The translations under genes were made by a program, and so were the position numbers. A stretch of DNA of 64,000 bases from assembly GCF_002741035.1 (NCBI RefSeq), contig NZ_CP016808.1, positions 3,162,001 through 3,226,000 of the forward strand, written 5' to 3'. The DNA is from Paenibacillus sp. BIHB 4019. GTDB lineage: Bacteria > Bacillota > Bacilli > Paenibacillales > Paenibacillaceae. The notes under the pieces were generated by a model. That model had not been told where the DNA came from, did not search any database, and worked only from the letters and a program-made list of their open reading frames with translations. This document shows, one piece after another, positions 51,499 through 60,707 of this stretch. Numbering within the stretch: the first letter of the stretch is position 1; every line of letters begins with the position of its first letter.

Positions 51499-53076
51499 AT
51501 GGCCTTATTTTCAGTTAGCTATGAAGAATTGCGAATCCTTCCTTTTGACATGAGATTGCATCATGTGCTGCTCGTCAAGAAAGTTCATGATCACGCCAAA
51601 TTGACGTTTACGGGCATTATTCCGGAGGAAAAGGAAGATTATTATGTTCGCATGGCGGATGATCAAACCCCTATCGAGCTTCTTTATACCGAAAAAAGCG
51701 GGAGGCAGCATCGGCTGTTTCATGGCATGATCATGAAGCTCCACGTTCGTGTAGAAAACCACGTTTATTGGCTGGAGGCGGAAGCCGTGTCGCATACACA
51801 TGCGATGGATCTCAAGCCGCAAACCCGCTCCTTCCAAAACCAAGCGATGCTCCTCCCCGATCTCATGCAGCAAATCAGCAGCTATTACCCCAAAGGACAA
51901 ACGTTCAATACGTTCGATGAAAATAAAAAGCTTGGTGCCTATACGCTGCAATATCAGGAAACCGACTGGCAGTTTTTGAAGCGTCTCGCTTCCCGCTATC
52001 ATTCGGTGCTTGTTCCGGTCACAACCGAGGACTGCATCCGCGTTTATATAGGCATTCCAGACAATCGGGATGCTGGCAAGATAGAGGCGACACATTACCG
52101 GATGTTCAAGGACTTGGTTGCTTATAAACAGGAAGCAGCAATGGAGAAGTCCGGCCTTAGCGAGCAGGATTACATTTGCTACGAAATTGTGCTGAACAAT
52201 CGGGTGCTTGAGCTGGGCGATAAAGTGACGTTCAAAGGGCATAAGCTTCATGTATTCGAGGCGCGGACGGAAATGCAGCAGGGGCTGCTCACCCACAGGT
52301 ATACGCTTTGCCTGAAGAGCGCGGCTTATCGCCGCAAGCGGCATAATGCCAAGCTGATTGGCGCGTCGATTTCGGGGAAAGTGATGGAGGTTGTGCGCGA
52401 CGAGGTAAAGGTGCAGCTGGATTACGATCAGAACTGGAGCCTCGCCATCGCCAGCCCATTCCCTTATTCCACAATGTACGCGTCGGACGATCAGACCGGC
52501 TGGTATTGTATGCCGGAGAAGGGCGACAGCGTGCGGATTTATTTTCCGAATGCGAAGGAAGCCGAAGGGATTGCGCTTAGCTCGGTGCGGAAGAAGGTGC
52601 CGGAGGAAGCGATGAGTGTTGGGGCACAGACAGGTTCAGGAAACGGCGGCGCATCCGCATCGGCTGGATCAACAGGCGGACAAAGCCAAAATGTAACGAC
52701 GACGGTTGTCCAGCAGGAGCAGCTGCAGCCGGTCATTAACTACGATAAGGATTTGAAGGACGATTTAATGGCGAATCCGAATACGAAGTTTTTGCTGACG
52801 CCAACAGGGCAAAAGATCACGTTCGAGGAAGATAAAATCACCATCACGGGCGCGACCGGAGGTGCCACGATTACGCTGACAAGCGCAGGCACGATCATTT
52901 TGAACTGTGAAAATAAAATTATGCTGCAAGCGAGCAAGCAGATTGAGATGGTCGGCGAATCGATCATGATGGTGGCGAACCAAATCGAAATGTCCACGAA
53001 GGACGGCAACGGGGGAATTACGATTGACCAAGGCCAGGTCGTCATTAAAGGGATTGAAGTGCTGATGAATCAGTAG
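51499..53076 (+). CDS. VgrG/phage late-control-D-type spike protein without toxin
   Basis: About 525 residues from ATG 51499 (GGAGATG 7 nt upstream). Residues about 1-280 match the gp27-like hub of phage D/VgrG proteins (ETDWQFLKRLASRYHSVL, SYEIV-type, LEARTEM region). The following part is a gp5-like OB segment (GASISGKVMEVV, VRIYFPNAKEAEGIA). A Gly/Ser/Thr linker leads to a beta-helix (ITITGATGGATITLTSAGTII, NKIMLQASKQIEMVG). It ends without a toxin domain. First gene of the locus; sheath and tube genes are absent from this window. Confidence 0.85.
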   Translation: MALFSVSYEELRILPFDMRLHHVLLVKKVHDHAKLTFTGIIPEEKEDYYVRMADDQTPIELLYTEKSGRQHRLFHGMIMKLHVRVENHVYWLEAEAVSHTHAMDLKPQTRSFQNQAMLLPDLMQQISSYYPKGQTFNTFDENKKLGAYTLQYQETDWQFLKRLASRYHSVLVPVTTEDCIRVYIGIPDNRDAGKIEATHYRMFKDLVAYKQEAAMEKSGLSEQDYICYEIVLNNRVLELGDKVTFKGHKLHVFEARTEMQQGLLTHRYTLCLKSAAYRRKRHNAKLIGASISGKVMEVVRDEVKVQLDYDQNWSLAIASPFPYSTMYASDDQTGWYCMPEKGDSVRIYFPNAKEAEGIALSSVRKKVPEEAMSVGAQTGSGNGGASASAGSTGGQSQNVTTTVVQQEQLQPVINYDKDLKDDLMANPNTKFLLTPTGQKITFEEDKITITGATGGATITLTSAGTIILNCENKIMLQASKQIEMVGESIMMVANQIEMSTKDGNGGITIDQGQVVIKGIEVLMNQ

Positions 53077-53107
53077 GCAATGAACACCATAGATAGGAGT
53101 ACAAGCG

Positions 53108-54265
53108 ATGCATGATATGGAAATGTGGCAGCATTTTTTAGAAGAGGATGTTATCCCGCAGCGCAATGCGCAAATTCGGGCGTTGCATCATTATTATGTG
53201 AAAAATAAAGCGTTGATCGCGGCTGAGTTCACCGCGCTGTTTGACCGATTTTGCCAAGCGGTGCTGGCTCGGCAGCAGGAAGGGCTTTTGCAGAAATGTG
53301 CCTATATCCACATCTCCTTGCTGCGGACAAGCCTGAATGAAGGGCATCCGGTGTATATGCTCGAAGCGAGCGACAGGGAGACGGATGGCAAGGTGGGGCT
53401 GACTCCTTTTCGCTATGAGGCAGGGTGGATTTATGGCTTCGCAGAGGCTTGGGACCTGGGCTGCGAGGAGCGGCGCAAGCGTTATATGAACCGGATTGAG
53501 CGCCATTCGTTTGAGGTTTGGATGAAGGAGCAGCTGTATCCGTTTCATGTATATATGGTGCATGCGGCGCGGTATGCGATGGATGCGATTCGGGAGCTGG
53601 CTTCTTTTCAGGAGATCAAGAAGGATGATTCGTTTGAGGTGCGCGTGGGCGAATATCGGGATCGGGAGGTTAGCGAGTCGGTCTATTGCGTGAAGGAGCG
53701 GCAGCGGACGTCGATAACGTGCAAGGGCTGGCTGGAAAACAAGCTGGATCAGGACTATATCTATGAGCATATCGCTGGCGTGAACCTGATGCGAGGGCAG
53801 TACGAAGGAATCGACGTGAATTATACGAGATTCGAAGAGGTGACGCTGACGGGCAGCTCACTTGCCAGCAGCCGCATGCTGGGCACGCGATTCGAGCGGT
53901 GTGTGTGCGATCAGGCGGATTTTCTAGATTGCCTCTTATATGATGCCGATTTTCGCCATTGCGATCTGACCTATGCGCGGTTCGATGGCGTCCTCGGCAA
54001 TCGGGACTATGTGGCAGAAGCGCATGGTCTGGTGTTCGGGATGAACGGCGTACAGTTTCAAGGGGCAGACCTGACGTATGCGAGTTTTCGGGGTGCGAAA
54101 ATCGCGGCAGATTTTACGGGAGCCGAGCTGCTTGAGGTAGATTTCACCGGAGCAGATTTAACAGGCAGCCGCATGCTGGAGCGGGATTCGCTGCGGGTGG
54201 AGCTGACGGAGGAGCAGCGGCAAATGATTTGCTGGGTAAAGGAGCCGTTGCATGAGCATGCGTAG
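53108..54265 (+). CDS. Pentapeptide-repeat protein of the spike locus
   Basis: 385 residues. The first 230 residues are helical and charged, with no recognised domain. From about 235 to 360 run pentapeptide repeats (VNLMRGQYEGIDVNYTRF, ADFLDCLLYDADFRHCDLTYARF, GADLTYASFRGAKI, GADLTGSRM) that form a right-handed beta-helix. A GGAG site lies before ATG 53108. It sits between the spike and the Imm11-like gene, which overlaps its end by 14 bp. It may serve as an adaptor or chaperone for the toxin spike; this is inference from position. Confidence 0.82.
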   Translation: MHDMEMWQHFLEEDVIPQRNAQIRALHHYYVKNKALIAAEFTALFDRFCQAVLARQQEGLLQKCAYIHISLLRTSLNEGHPVYMLEASDRETDGKVGLTPFRYEAGWIYGFAEAWDLGCEERRKRYMNRIERHSFEVWMKEQLYPFHVYMVHAARYAMDAIRELASFQEIKKDDSFEVRVGEYRDREVSESVYCVKERQRTSITCKGWLENKLDQDYIYEHIAGVNLMRGQYEGIDVNYTRFEEVTLTGSSLASSRMLGTRFERCVCDQADFLDCLLYDADFRHCDLTYARFDGVLGNRDYVAEAHGLVFGMNGVQFQGADLTYASFRGAKIAADFTGAELLEVDFTGADLTGSRMLERDSLRVELTEEQRQMICWVKEPLHEHA

Positions 54266-54842
54266 AGAGTGGGGAGAAGAAGGGGATTGGCACTCGCATG
54301 AGCTGGAGGCAGGGATGGAATATTTCGTGCTGGAGCATGATCGGCGCCTGCCGGCAAACGGGGCAAATCTCGCTTTCCCCGAGCACATGCTGAGAGGCTA
54401 CCGCTATGCGGAGCAGCAGGAGATGGTGTACGTCAAGAAAGGGAGCCGTCTGAATCCGGGTTGTATGATTGAAAATCCGCTGCTGCTCGTAGGCGCTGAG
54501 CTGCGGGCGGTCGTCAGCCGAATGGTTCCAAATATTAACTATAAGAGCGTCATCGTCATGGATTTGGAGCAGCAGGGACAGTTTTTTTATGACTGGATGG
54601 ATGTGCAGGAGGTGCCTTGCTTAGCGCCAGAGCGGACCGTGACGGAAAACGGGCGGGTGAGCAAAATGTGGGTAGATCCATGGGCGCTGCAGGATGCTGC
54701 GATTTTTCAAATTCCGTACTATAGGAGCCGCGTGCTGGTGGTGCGTGTAGATATAGCGGAGGGGCTGCTGCGGAAAAGCCTGTATGGGCTGAGTGTGAGA
54801 CGAATTGAGTTGGTAGGGGGAATGGGCTCAAATGGGGCATAG
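54252..54842 (+). CDS. Imm11/DUF1629-like protein
   Basis: 196 residues. The C-terminal 125 residues carry the pattern of the Imm11 (DUF1629) family: NPLLLVGAELRAVVSRMVP, YKSVIVMDLEQQG, the CLAPERTV segment, AIFQIPYYRSRVLVVRVDIAEGLLRK, GLSVRRIELV. Members occur as immunity or accessory proteins in polymorphic toxin loci. It starts inside the end of the pentapeptide gene and its own end overlaps the DUF4280 gene, so the three are translationally coupled. Its place before the DUF4280 gene suggests an assembly role rather than immunity. Confidence 0.75.
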   Translation: MSMRREWGEEGDWHSHELEAGMEYFVLEHDRRLPANGANLAFPEHMLRGYRYAEQQEMVYVKKGSRLNPGCMIENPLLLVGAELRAVVSRMVPNINYKSVIVMDLEQQGQFFYDWMDVQEVPCLAPERTVTENGRVSKMWVDPWALQDAAIFQIPYYRSRVLVVRVDIAEGLLRKSLYGLSVRRIELVGGMGSNGA

Positions 54843-55515
54843 GGAAACGATCTTGAAAAAAACGACACTTAAGGCTTTGCTGGAGTCTCCGTGGCGAAGC
54901 GAGGATACGTATGTGACGGCAGGGGCCTATATGCATTGCTCCTACGGTTCTCACGAGGAGGTGCTGAATAAGCCGGAGCCGAATGGCATTTATATTAACG
55001 GCAGCCCGATGCTGACGGTGGAGGATTGCAAAGTGTCCCTGTCAACGCCCAATACCATTGTGGGGATCCCCTTTGATCGTATGGGTCAAGAAATTGACGG
55101 GAATTTTTATTCCTTTGGCTTTTGCCGAAGTGAGCAGCATCCAATGAAACTGGCGGAATCAGCAGGTGCGGGCATGCCTTCGGACCCCTCTTATATCATT
55201 GATACGGATCCAGAGGAGCCTACTTTTAACCTGCCTGTTTACCCCTGTGCGCCCAAGCTGATGGCAGCTCCGGCTCCAGCGGGAGCGCCATTTAAATCTG
55301 CGCCGCCGATCGGACTGCCAAGCGGATTGCCATCGCTTAGTGCGATGCTGGAGAAGCTGAAAGGGCCGCAATGGACAAACGGCAGCCCGAGTGTATCGAT
55401 ACAAGGGGCAGCTGCGTTAACGAGCAAATCCTGTTTGTTTTGCCAGTATGGGGGACAAATTCGGCTGCTGACCAATGGGATGGATCCGGCACCTCCGGAG
55501 TTTTCCGTGAGATAA
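54832..55515 (+). CDS. DUF4280 PAAR-like tip protein
   Basis: 227 residues of the DUF4280 family, which resembles PAAR spike tips. Conserved elements are GAYMHCSYGS, NGIYINGSPMLTVEDC, FYSFGFCRSEQHPM, the C-terminal SCLFCQYGGQIRLLTNG and a Pro/Ala-rich middle (APAPAGAPFKSAPP). Paired cysteines fit a metal-bound tip. It starts within the last codons of the Imm11-like gene and is followed by the toxin-bearing spike after 22 bp. It likely caps the spike for cell puncture. Confidence 0.82.
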   Translation: MGHRETILKKTTLKALLESPWRSEDTYVTAGAYMHCSYGSHEEVLNKPEPNGIYINGSPMLTVEDCKVSLSTPNTIVGIPFDRMGQEIDGNFYSFGFCRSEQHPMKLAESAGAGMPSDPSYIIDTDPEEPTFNLPVYPCAPKLMAAPAPAGAPFKSAPPIGLPSGLPSLSAMLEKLKGPQWTNGSPSVSIQGAAALTSKSCLFCQYGGQIRLLTNGMDPAPPEFSVR

Positions 55516-55537
55516 GGGGAAGAAGGGAGGTGACGGC

Positions 55538-58500
55538 ATGGAAGTGAACTATGAAGGAGACGGCTACCAGCTGGTATGGCCTTATAAGCTTAAGGCCGTG
55601 CGCAGCTTTCGCATCGAGCGGAAGTTCAATGCGCATGCGAAATGCACCTTTACGGCGGAAATGACGGAAGAGGAAGCCGAAGCTTGTATAGGCAGAAGCA
55701 GCTTCGAGGACAGCCTAATCATGCGCAAGCCCGCTGAGCCTAAGGCGGAAAGCTGGTTTGCCGGGGGCATTACGCATGTAGACATTGAAATGGAGGACGG
55801 CATTCCGCATGTGAAGGTCGAGGCGATGTCGCGCACGTATGCGATGGATTTGGAGCCGAAAAATCGGTCCTATCAGAATAAGCATCTGACGTATACGGAC
55901 GCAATTCTGCAGCTGGTCAAGAACTATCCCCGCGGAGACGCGCAAAATATGGCGACGAGCGATCAAGCGACACTCGGCTCCTTGATGGTCCAGTTCGAGG
56001 AGACGGATTGGCAGTTTCTAAAGCGGTTGGCGTCGCGGGTTGGAACGGTCATTTTGCCGGATGTGGTGATGGATACCCCGCGCGTGTATTTTGGCGTACC
56101 GGACTTGTCCTGGGGGAAGGAGCTGAAGGCGAAGCGTTATACGGTTCTGAAAAATCGCGCTGCCTATGAAGAGCTGAAAGCCCATGCGGAAGGCAGTGAT
56201 GCGGATCGTATTCATGAAGCGGACTTCGTCAGCTACCGCATAACCAGCGAGCAATTTTGCCAGGTTGGGGACGATGTCGTATTCAAGAAGCAGATGTGGG
56301 TCGTAGCTGAGTCGATCATCAGCTATGCCTCGGGGCTGCTGACCTATGAATATATGCTCGTCCGGCGCCAGACACTGAGGCGGAAATCTCGGCAAAATGA
56401 AGGGATTCAGGGTGTGTCTCTGGAAGGTCGCGTCGTGAAGCGGGCGAACAATATGGTCAAGGTGCATCTGGATATCGACAACGCACATGACGAGCAGGGG
56501 AACTGGTGGTTCCCGTATTCGGGGGAAGGCAACAATATGTTTCACGTGCTGCCGGATGAGGGGGCGCGGATAAAGGTCTATTTTCCAAACGGTGTGGAAA
56601 AGAAAGCGATGGCGATCAACTCGGTGCGAGGCGGCAGCGAGGAGATGAAAAGTCGAACGGTGTTCCAGAAGCCAACGACGAAGGTGTTTGAATCGCCGGG
56701 AGCGGCCAAGATGCAGCTGGGGGACGATGGGGTTCTTTTTGAAAAAGGAACGGTCAGCCTGCATTTGGATGGCGGAAACATTACGGTGAATGCGAGTGAA
56801 GATGTGCTGCTGGTCGCGGGCAATAAGGTGGAGTTGGGCAGCGGCAGTGAGAAAGGGATCCTCGAATCGATCCGAATGCGGGCGACGAATCAGATCGCAT
56901 TGCAAACGAATGCGGAGCATTATGTGCTAATCAGCGATAACCGTGTCGGCATCAAGAGCAGCAAGCTGGATTTTCAGAAGGTGGAAGTACCGTTCACCGA
57001 GCTGCTGACGGATGAAGAGATGGAGCAGATGTATCTGGATGAACAGTTGTCCGAGCAGCTTGCTGCGAATATGGAGCAAGAAAAGCAGAAGTATAATGGG
57101 GCTCCAATCTCGGAGGAATATTTGTACCAGAAGGTTCATCCTGCAACCAAGGAGCAAATGAAAAATGATCCGAACTTAGGCGCTAAAGCGAAGGACTGGA
57201 TCAAGACTCAATCGACGGAAAAGCAGCAAGAGATTTATCAGAAGAGGTATGGTCCGAAATCGAGTGAACCAAGCAAAGATAGAGAGGGAGAGCTTGCGCG
57301 TAGACAGCAGGTGTATGATCAGCAGGATCGGGACCGAACGGCCGTGCATAATTGGAATCAAGAGGTAACGGCGATCAGCAAGCGTGGTCAAACGGAAGGG
57401 AAGTCGGTAGCGGAGATCCAGTCGATGCTGCCCGCGCCGCCTGTGCTTTCGTCTAGTCCTCCAAAGGAGAACATGTTGTCAGGAATGATCCACGAGGTGC
57501 TGAATGCACCTGGGGTTCAGAGCTTCCTGGAACAAATGGTACCTGCGCTGGATGCCTGGGCGTTGGAAAATATGATTCCGCAAAAGCCGGACTATCTGAG
57601 CAAGCAGACAGCAAAAACGGTATACTTATCTCGATATACGTATGAGGAATTAATATTAGGTCCGCAAATGCTGATAGCAGAGTTCAATCTTATTTTTGGG
57701 GTTATTGCGATTATTGCGGCGATACCGTCAGGCGGGGGATCACTTTACCTCTTAGTAGCGGCTGACGTTGCTTTAGGCGCAGCCATGATTTGGGTCAATG
57801 CAGAGAAATTAATGGATTTGAGGAACGGTGATGATAGCACCAACCCTTCCTTATTTGGCATCGACCAGTCTATGCTGGACAAGCTAGGTATTGCGCTGAC
57901 AGTTGTGAACTTGGGTATTTTGCTGAAGCATGGCTTGTACGCCGCTGCGAATAAACTAGCGAATGGTCGGAATGTAGCAGCGCTGGATGATACTTGGACG
58001 AAGTTCAAGCTGGAAAATGTCAAACCTAAACCGAAGGAACCGCCTGCGCCGCCGCAAACGAAGACAACAACGAAAGAACCTTCAAAAGACGTACCTGGTG
58101 TAAATCGGCCGATTGATGAGTTTGATGATGCGGCGATTTATCAGGGGGCAGGTAAAGGTAGATCGGAGCATCCGAATGCAACAGGTGGGGAAGTAGGGGG
58201 GACAGGTAATTCTGCAAAGATACCTAGAACAGGACCAGAGTGGGATGAGTATTTCCGTTCAAAATATGGCGATCAGAATGTGGACTGGAAAACGAGTTCA
58301 GAATATAAACTATATGGTGAAAAACATATTCCTTATACACCTAAAATTAGACCAAATGCTATCATTACAAAGCCTTCATTACCTAAGGGTGGCAAACCAG
58401 TAGGAAACTACGCTGAAGCTAATGGAAAAGATACTCGAGGAATAGATAGACAAAATGAAGCAGCGGATGTGCTGGCGGAAAATGGATATCGCACGATAAT

Positions 58501-58831
58501 GCTTGACGAAGTCCCCAATGGAAATGGTTTTGGTGGAAACGGCTATGGTATTGATCCTCAAAAAAGTCCAGACTTCATAATTGAAGGACAAGTATTTGAT
58601 TGTTATGCTCCTGATTCAACTAATCTAAAAAACATTCTTGACACACTTAGAGCAAAAACTACTAAACAGGCTAGACGAATAGTGTTAAATTTAAATGATT
58701 ATCCTGTTGAAAAAAGAGCTGAGCTTATTGAGTTTATATTAAGTCAAACACACAAAGATTTAAAAAATTTAAATGAACTATTGATTATTGAAGGTCGAGA
58801 AGTAACTAGAGCGTACTGGAGGTTTGAGTAA
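55538..58831 (+). CDS. Spike protein fused to a CdiA-CT-like nuclease toxin
   Basis: 1097 residues. Residues about 1-280 form a phage-D/VgrG-type hub (ETDWQFLKRLASRVG shared with the first spike). About 280-480 hold the OB and beta-helix part, and 490-650 a Gln/Lys/Glu-rich helical linker. About 690-770 have two hydrophobic stretches (LIFGVIAIIAAIPSGGGSLYLL, given in part) that may aid membrane passage. A Pro-rich linker (PPAPPQT) follows. The C-terminal 130 residues (RQNEAADVLAENGYRT, KSPDFIIEGQVFDCYAP, QARRIVLNLNDYP) resemble CdiA C-terminal nucleases, with candidate catalytic E, D and D. The tip is visibly AT-richer than the hub. Confidence 0.85.
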   Translation: MEVNYEGDGYQLVWPYKLKAVRSFRIERKFNAHAKCTFTAEMTEEEAEACIGRSSFEDSLIMRKPAEPKAESWFAGGITHVDIEMEDGIPHVKVEAMSRTYAMDLEPKNRSYQNKHLTYTDAILQLVKNYPRGDAQNMATSDQATLGSLMVQFEETDWQFLKRLASRVGTVILPDVVMDTPRVYFGVPDLSWGKELKAKRYTVLKNRAAYEELKAHAEGSDADRIHEADFVSYRITSEQFCQVGDDVVFKKQMWVVAESIISYASGLLTYEYMLVRRQTLRRKSRQNEGIQGVSLEGRVVKRANNMVKVHLDIDNAHDEQGNWWFPYSGEGNNMFHVLPDEGARIKVYFPNGVEKKAMAINSVRGGSEEMKSRTVFQKPTTKVFESPGAAKMQLGDDGVLFEKGTVSLHLDGGNITVNASEDVLLVAGNKVELGSGSEKGILESIRMRATNQIALQTNAEHYVLISDNRVGIKSSKLDFQKVEVPFTELLTDEEMEQMYLDEQLSEQLAANMEQEKQKYNGAPISEEYLYQKVHPATKEQMKNDPNLGAKAKDWIKTQSTEKQQEIYQKRYGPKSSEPSKDREGELARRQQVYDQQDRDRTAVHNWNQEVTAISKRGQTEGKSVAEIQSMLPAPPVLSSSPPKENMLSGMIHEVLNAPGVQSFLEQMVPALDAWALENMIPQKPDYLSKQTAKTVYLSRYTYEELILGPQMLIAEFNLIFGVIAIIAAIPSGGGSLYLLVAADVALGAAMIWVNAEKLMDLRNGDDSTNPSLFGIDQSMLDKLGIALTVVNLGILLKHGLYAAANKLANGRNVAALDDTWTKFKLENVKPKPKEPPAPPQTKTTTKEPSKDVPGVNRPIDEFDDAAIYQGAGKGRSEHPNATGGEVGGTGNSAKIPRTGPEWDEYFRSKYGDQNVDWKTSSEYKLYGEKHIPYTPKIRPNAIITKPSLPKGGKPVGNYAEANGKDTRGIDRQNEAADVLAENGYRTIMLDEVPNGNGFGGNGYGIDPQKSPDFIIEGQVFDCYAPDSTNLKNILDTLRAKTTKQARRIVLNLNDYPVEKRAELIEFILSQTHKDLKNLNELLIIEGREVTRAYWRFE

Positions 58832-58832
58832 A

Positions 58833-59336
58833 ATGGATTTCCGATTATCAATTGGTTTTGATTTACCTAGGGAGGACTTGAGAAAAATATTTTATGATAT
58901 GATACGTGATGCTTTAATTTTGGAATTAAATATATATGAAGCAGAAATAAGTGATTGGTCTGACGCTCAACAAGTGAGCATTAGTTGTACTTATTTTTCT
59001 CTAAGTATAGATTTAGATGACGAGGAGGAATATTTAGAACGTTTTCGAGAGATGAATCTTGAAGCGTACGGTGTGGATACAAATGTTCTTGTAAATATTC
59101 AATTTATAACGCGTACATTTGATATAGGATGGTTGAAGTTATTGGAAATGATAGGAAAATTATTGAATATAAATGACAGAGATTTGATTTTAGAGGATGA
59201 TTCCACATATCCATTACTGAAAAGAATTAAAGGATCTTTACTTATCAATAGTAATTTAGATGAATATAGGACTTGGTATATGACTAAAGAAAAACTAGCA
59301 CTACTGAACAAACCATATCTAGAAGAGGATTTTTAA
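58833..59336 (+). CDS. Probable immunity protein to the spike toxin
   Basis: About 167 residues, acidic, with no signal peptide. The GGAGG site lies inside the last codons of the toxin gene and ATG 58833 follows its stop by one base. Such tight linkage and small acidic character are typical of immunity proteins. It is AT-rich like the toxin tip. A homologue sits behind the displaced toxin at 60708; shared stretches include AQQVSI-CTYFSLSIDLD, RFREMNLE, TFDIGWLK and KGSLLIN. It presumably binds the nuclease domain. Confidence 0.78.
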   Translation: MDFRLSIGFDLPREDLRKIFYDMIRDALILELNIYEAEISDWSDAQQVSISCTYFSLSIDLDDEEEYLERFREMNLEAYGVDTNVLVNIQFITRTFDIGWLKLLEMIGKLLNINDRDLILEDDSTYPLLKRIKGSLLINSNLDEYRTWYMTKEKLALLNKPYLEEDF

Positions 59337-59560
59337 AGATAGTAGTTTATACACAGTTCTGAGTAAGAACGTCCAATAGTTTTCATAATAGGATCGTACA
59401 ATAAAGCCAACTAAGCCACAATGCGAGATTGCTATCCGTATTGTGGTCTTCTTTTACCCATGTCCCTGTTTTAATGCTTGAAGAGTAGCCCCACTCGGTA
59501 AAAACGGTATACTTATCTCGTTATACGTATCAGGAATTAGAACTGAACCCCCAGATTTTG

Positions 59561-60706
59561 ATGGCACAAATGAACATCGTATTTGGAACCGTGACCATCG
59601 TTCTGGCTATTGGAACGGGTGGGGGATCGTTGTATGTCTTAGCAATAGCGGATGGCGTTCTAGTCGCGGCAATGGTTACGGTGAATGGAATGAAGGCGTA
59701 CGCCTTGTCTCACGGTAATGTAGTTACACCCCTATTGGATCTGGAGCAGAAAATACTGGATGACCTAGGAATAACCTTGGCGGTCGTGAATTTAGCGCTC
59801 CTGCTGAAGCATGGTGTATATACGGTAGCGAACAAGATGGCGAATGGTCGGAATATAGCAGCGGTGGATGATGCTTGGAAAGCGTTCAAGCTAGATAATG
59901 TCACACCGCCTAAACCGATGGAACCGCCTGCGCCGCCGAAAACGAAAGGACCTTCAAAAGGCGGTCCTGGTGTAAATCAACCGATTGATGAGTTTGATGA
60001 TGCAGCGATTTATCAGGGGGCAGGTAAGGGTAGACCGGAGCCTTCGAATGCAACGGGTGGGACAGTTGAGGGGCGGGACAATTCTGCAAAGATCCCTAGA
60101 AATGGATCAGAATGGGATGGAGATTTTCGTTCAAAATATGGCGATCAGAGTGTGGACTGGAAAACGAATTCAGAATACAAACTATATGGTGAAAAACATA
60201 TTCCTTATACACCTAAAATTAGACCAAATGCTATAATTACAAAGCCTTCATTACCTAAGGGTGGCAAACCAGAAGGAAATTATGCTAAAGATACAGGTAA
60301 AGATGCTCGAGGATTAAAAAGACAAAATGAAGCTGCTGATGTTCTTGCAGAACAAGGATATCGTACAATAATGCTTGACGAAGTCCCCAATGGAAATGCA
60401 TTTGATGGAAATGGCTATGGCATTGATCCCTCTAAAAGTCCAGACTTTATAATTGAAGGACAAGTATTTGATTGTTATGCTCCAGATAAAGGTACTAGTT
60501 TACAGAATATTCTTACTACACTCAGAAGTAAAACTACAAAACAAGCTAGAAGAATCGTATTAAATTTAAATGATTATCCTGTTGAAAAGAGGCGAGAACT
60601 TATTGATTATTTAATAAGTCAGACACACAAGGATTTAAAACATCTAGACGAACTATTAATCATTGAAGGTCGTCAAGTAACAAGAGGGTATTGGAGGTTT
60701 GATTAA
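59561..60706 (+). CDS. Orphan C-terminal toxin module
   Basis: About 381 residues from ATG 59561, without a visible ribosome site. It corresponds to the C-terminal third of the spike toxin: a hydrophobic part, the Pro-rich linker, DWKTNSEYKLYGEKHIPYTP and the nuclease tip (RQNEAADVLAEQGYRT, KSPDFIIEGQVFDCYAP, RRIVLNLNDYP). All candidate catalytic residues are kept. Homology extends upstream to about 59500, past the ATG. With no hub and no translation signal it is likely silent, a store that could recombine onto a spike, like orphan cdiA-CT or rhs tips. Confidence 0.72.
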   Translation: MAQMNIVFGTVTIVLAIGTGGGSLYVLAIADGVLVAAMVTVNGMKAYALSHGNVVTPLLDLEQKILDDLGITLAVVNLALLLKHGVYTVANKMANGRNIAAVDDAWKAFKLDNVTPPKPMEPPAPPKTKGPSKGGPGVNQPIDEFDDAAIYQGAGKGRPEPSNATGGTVEGRDNSAKIPRNGSEWDGDFRSKYGDQSVDWKTNSEYKLYGEKHIPYTPKIRPNAIITKPSLPKGGKPEGNYAKDTGKDARGLKRQNEAADVLAEQGYRTIMLDEVPNGNAFDGNGYGIDPSKSPDFIIEGQVFDCYAPDKGTSLQNILTTLRSKTTKQARRIVLNLNDYPVEKRRELIDYLISQTHKDLKHLDELLIIEGRQVTRGYWRFD

Positions 60707-60707
60707 A

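Noticed and set aside
51499..55515. Interpretation as an ordinary prophage tail operon
   Set aside because: No tail tube, sheath, tape measure, terminase or lysis genes are next to it, and chromosomal metabolic genes with their own terminators lie on both sides.
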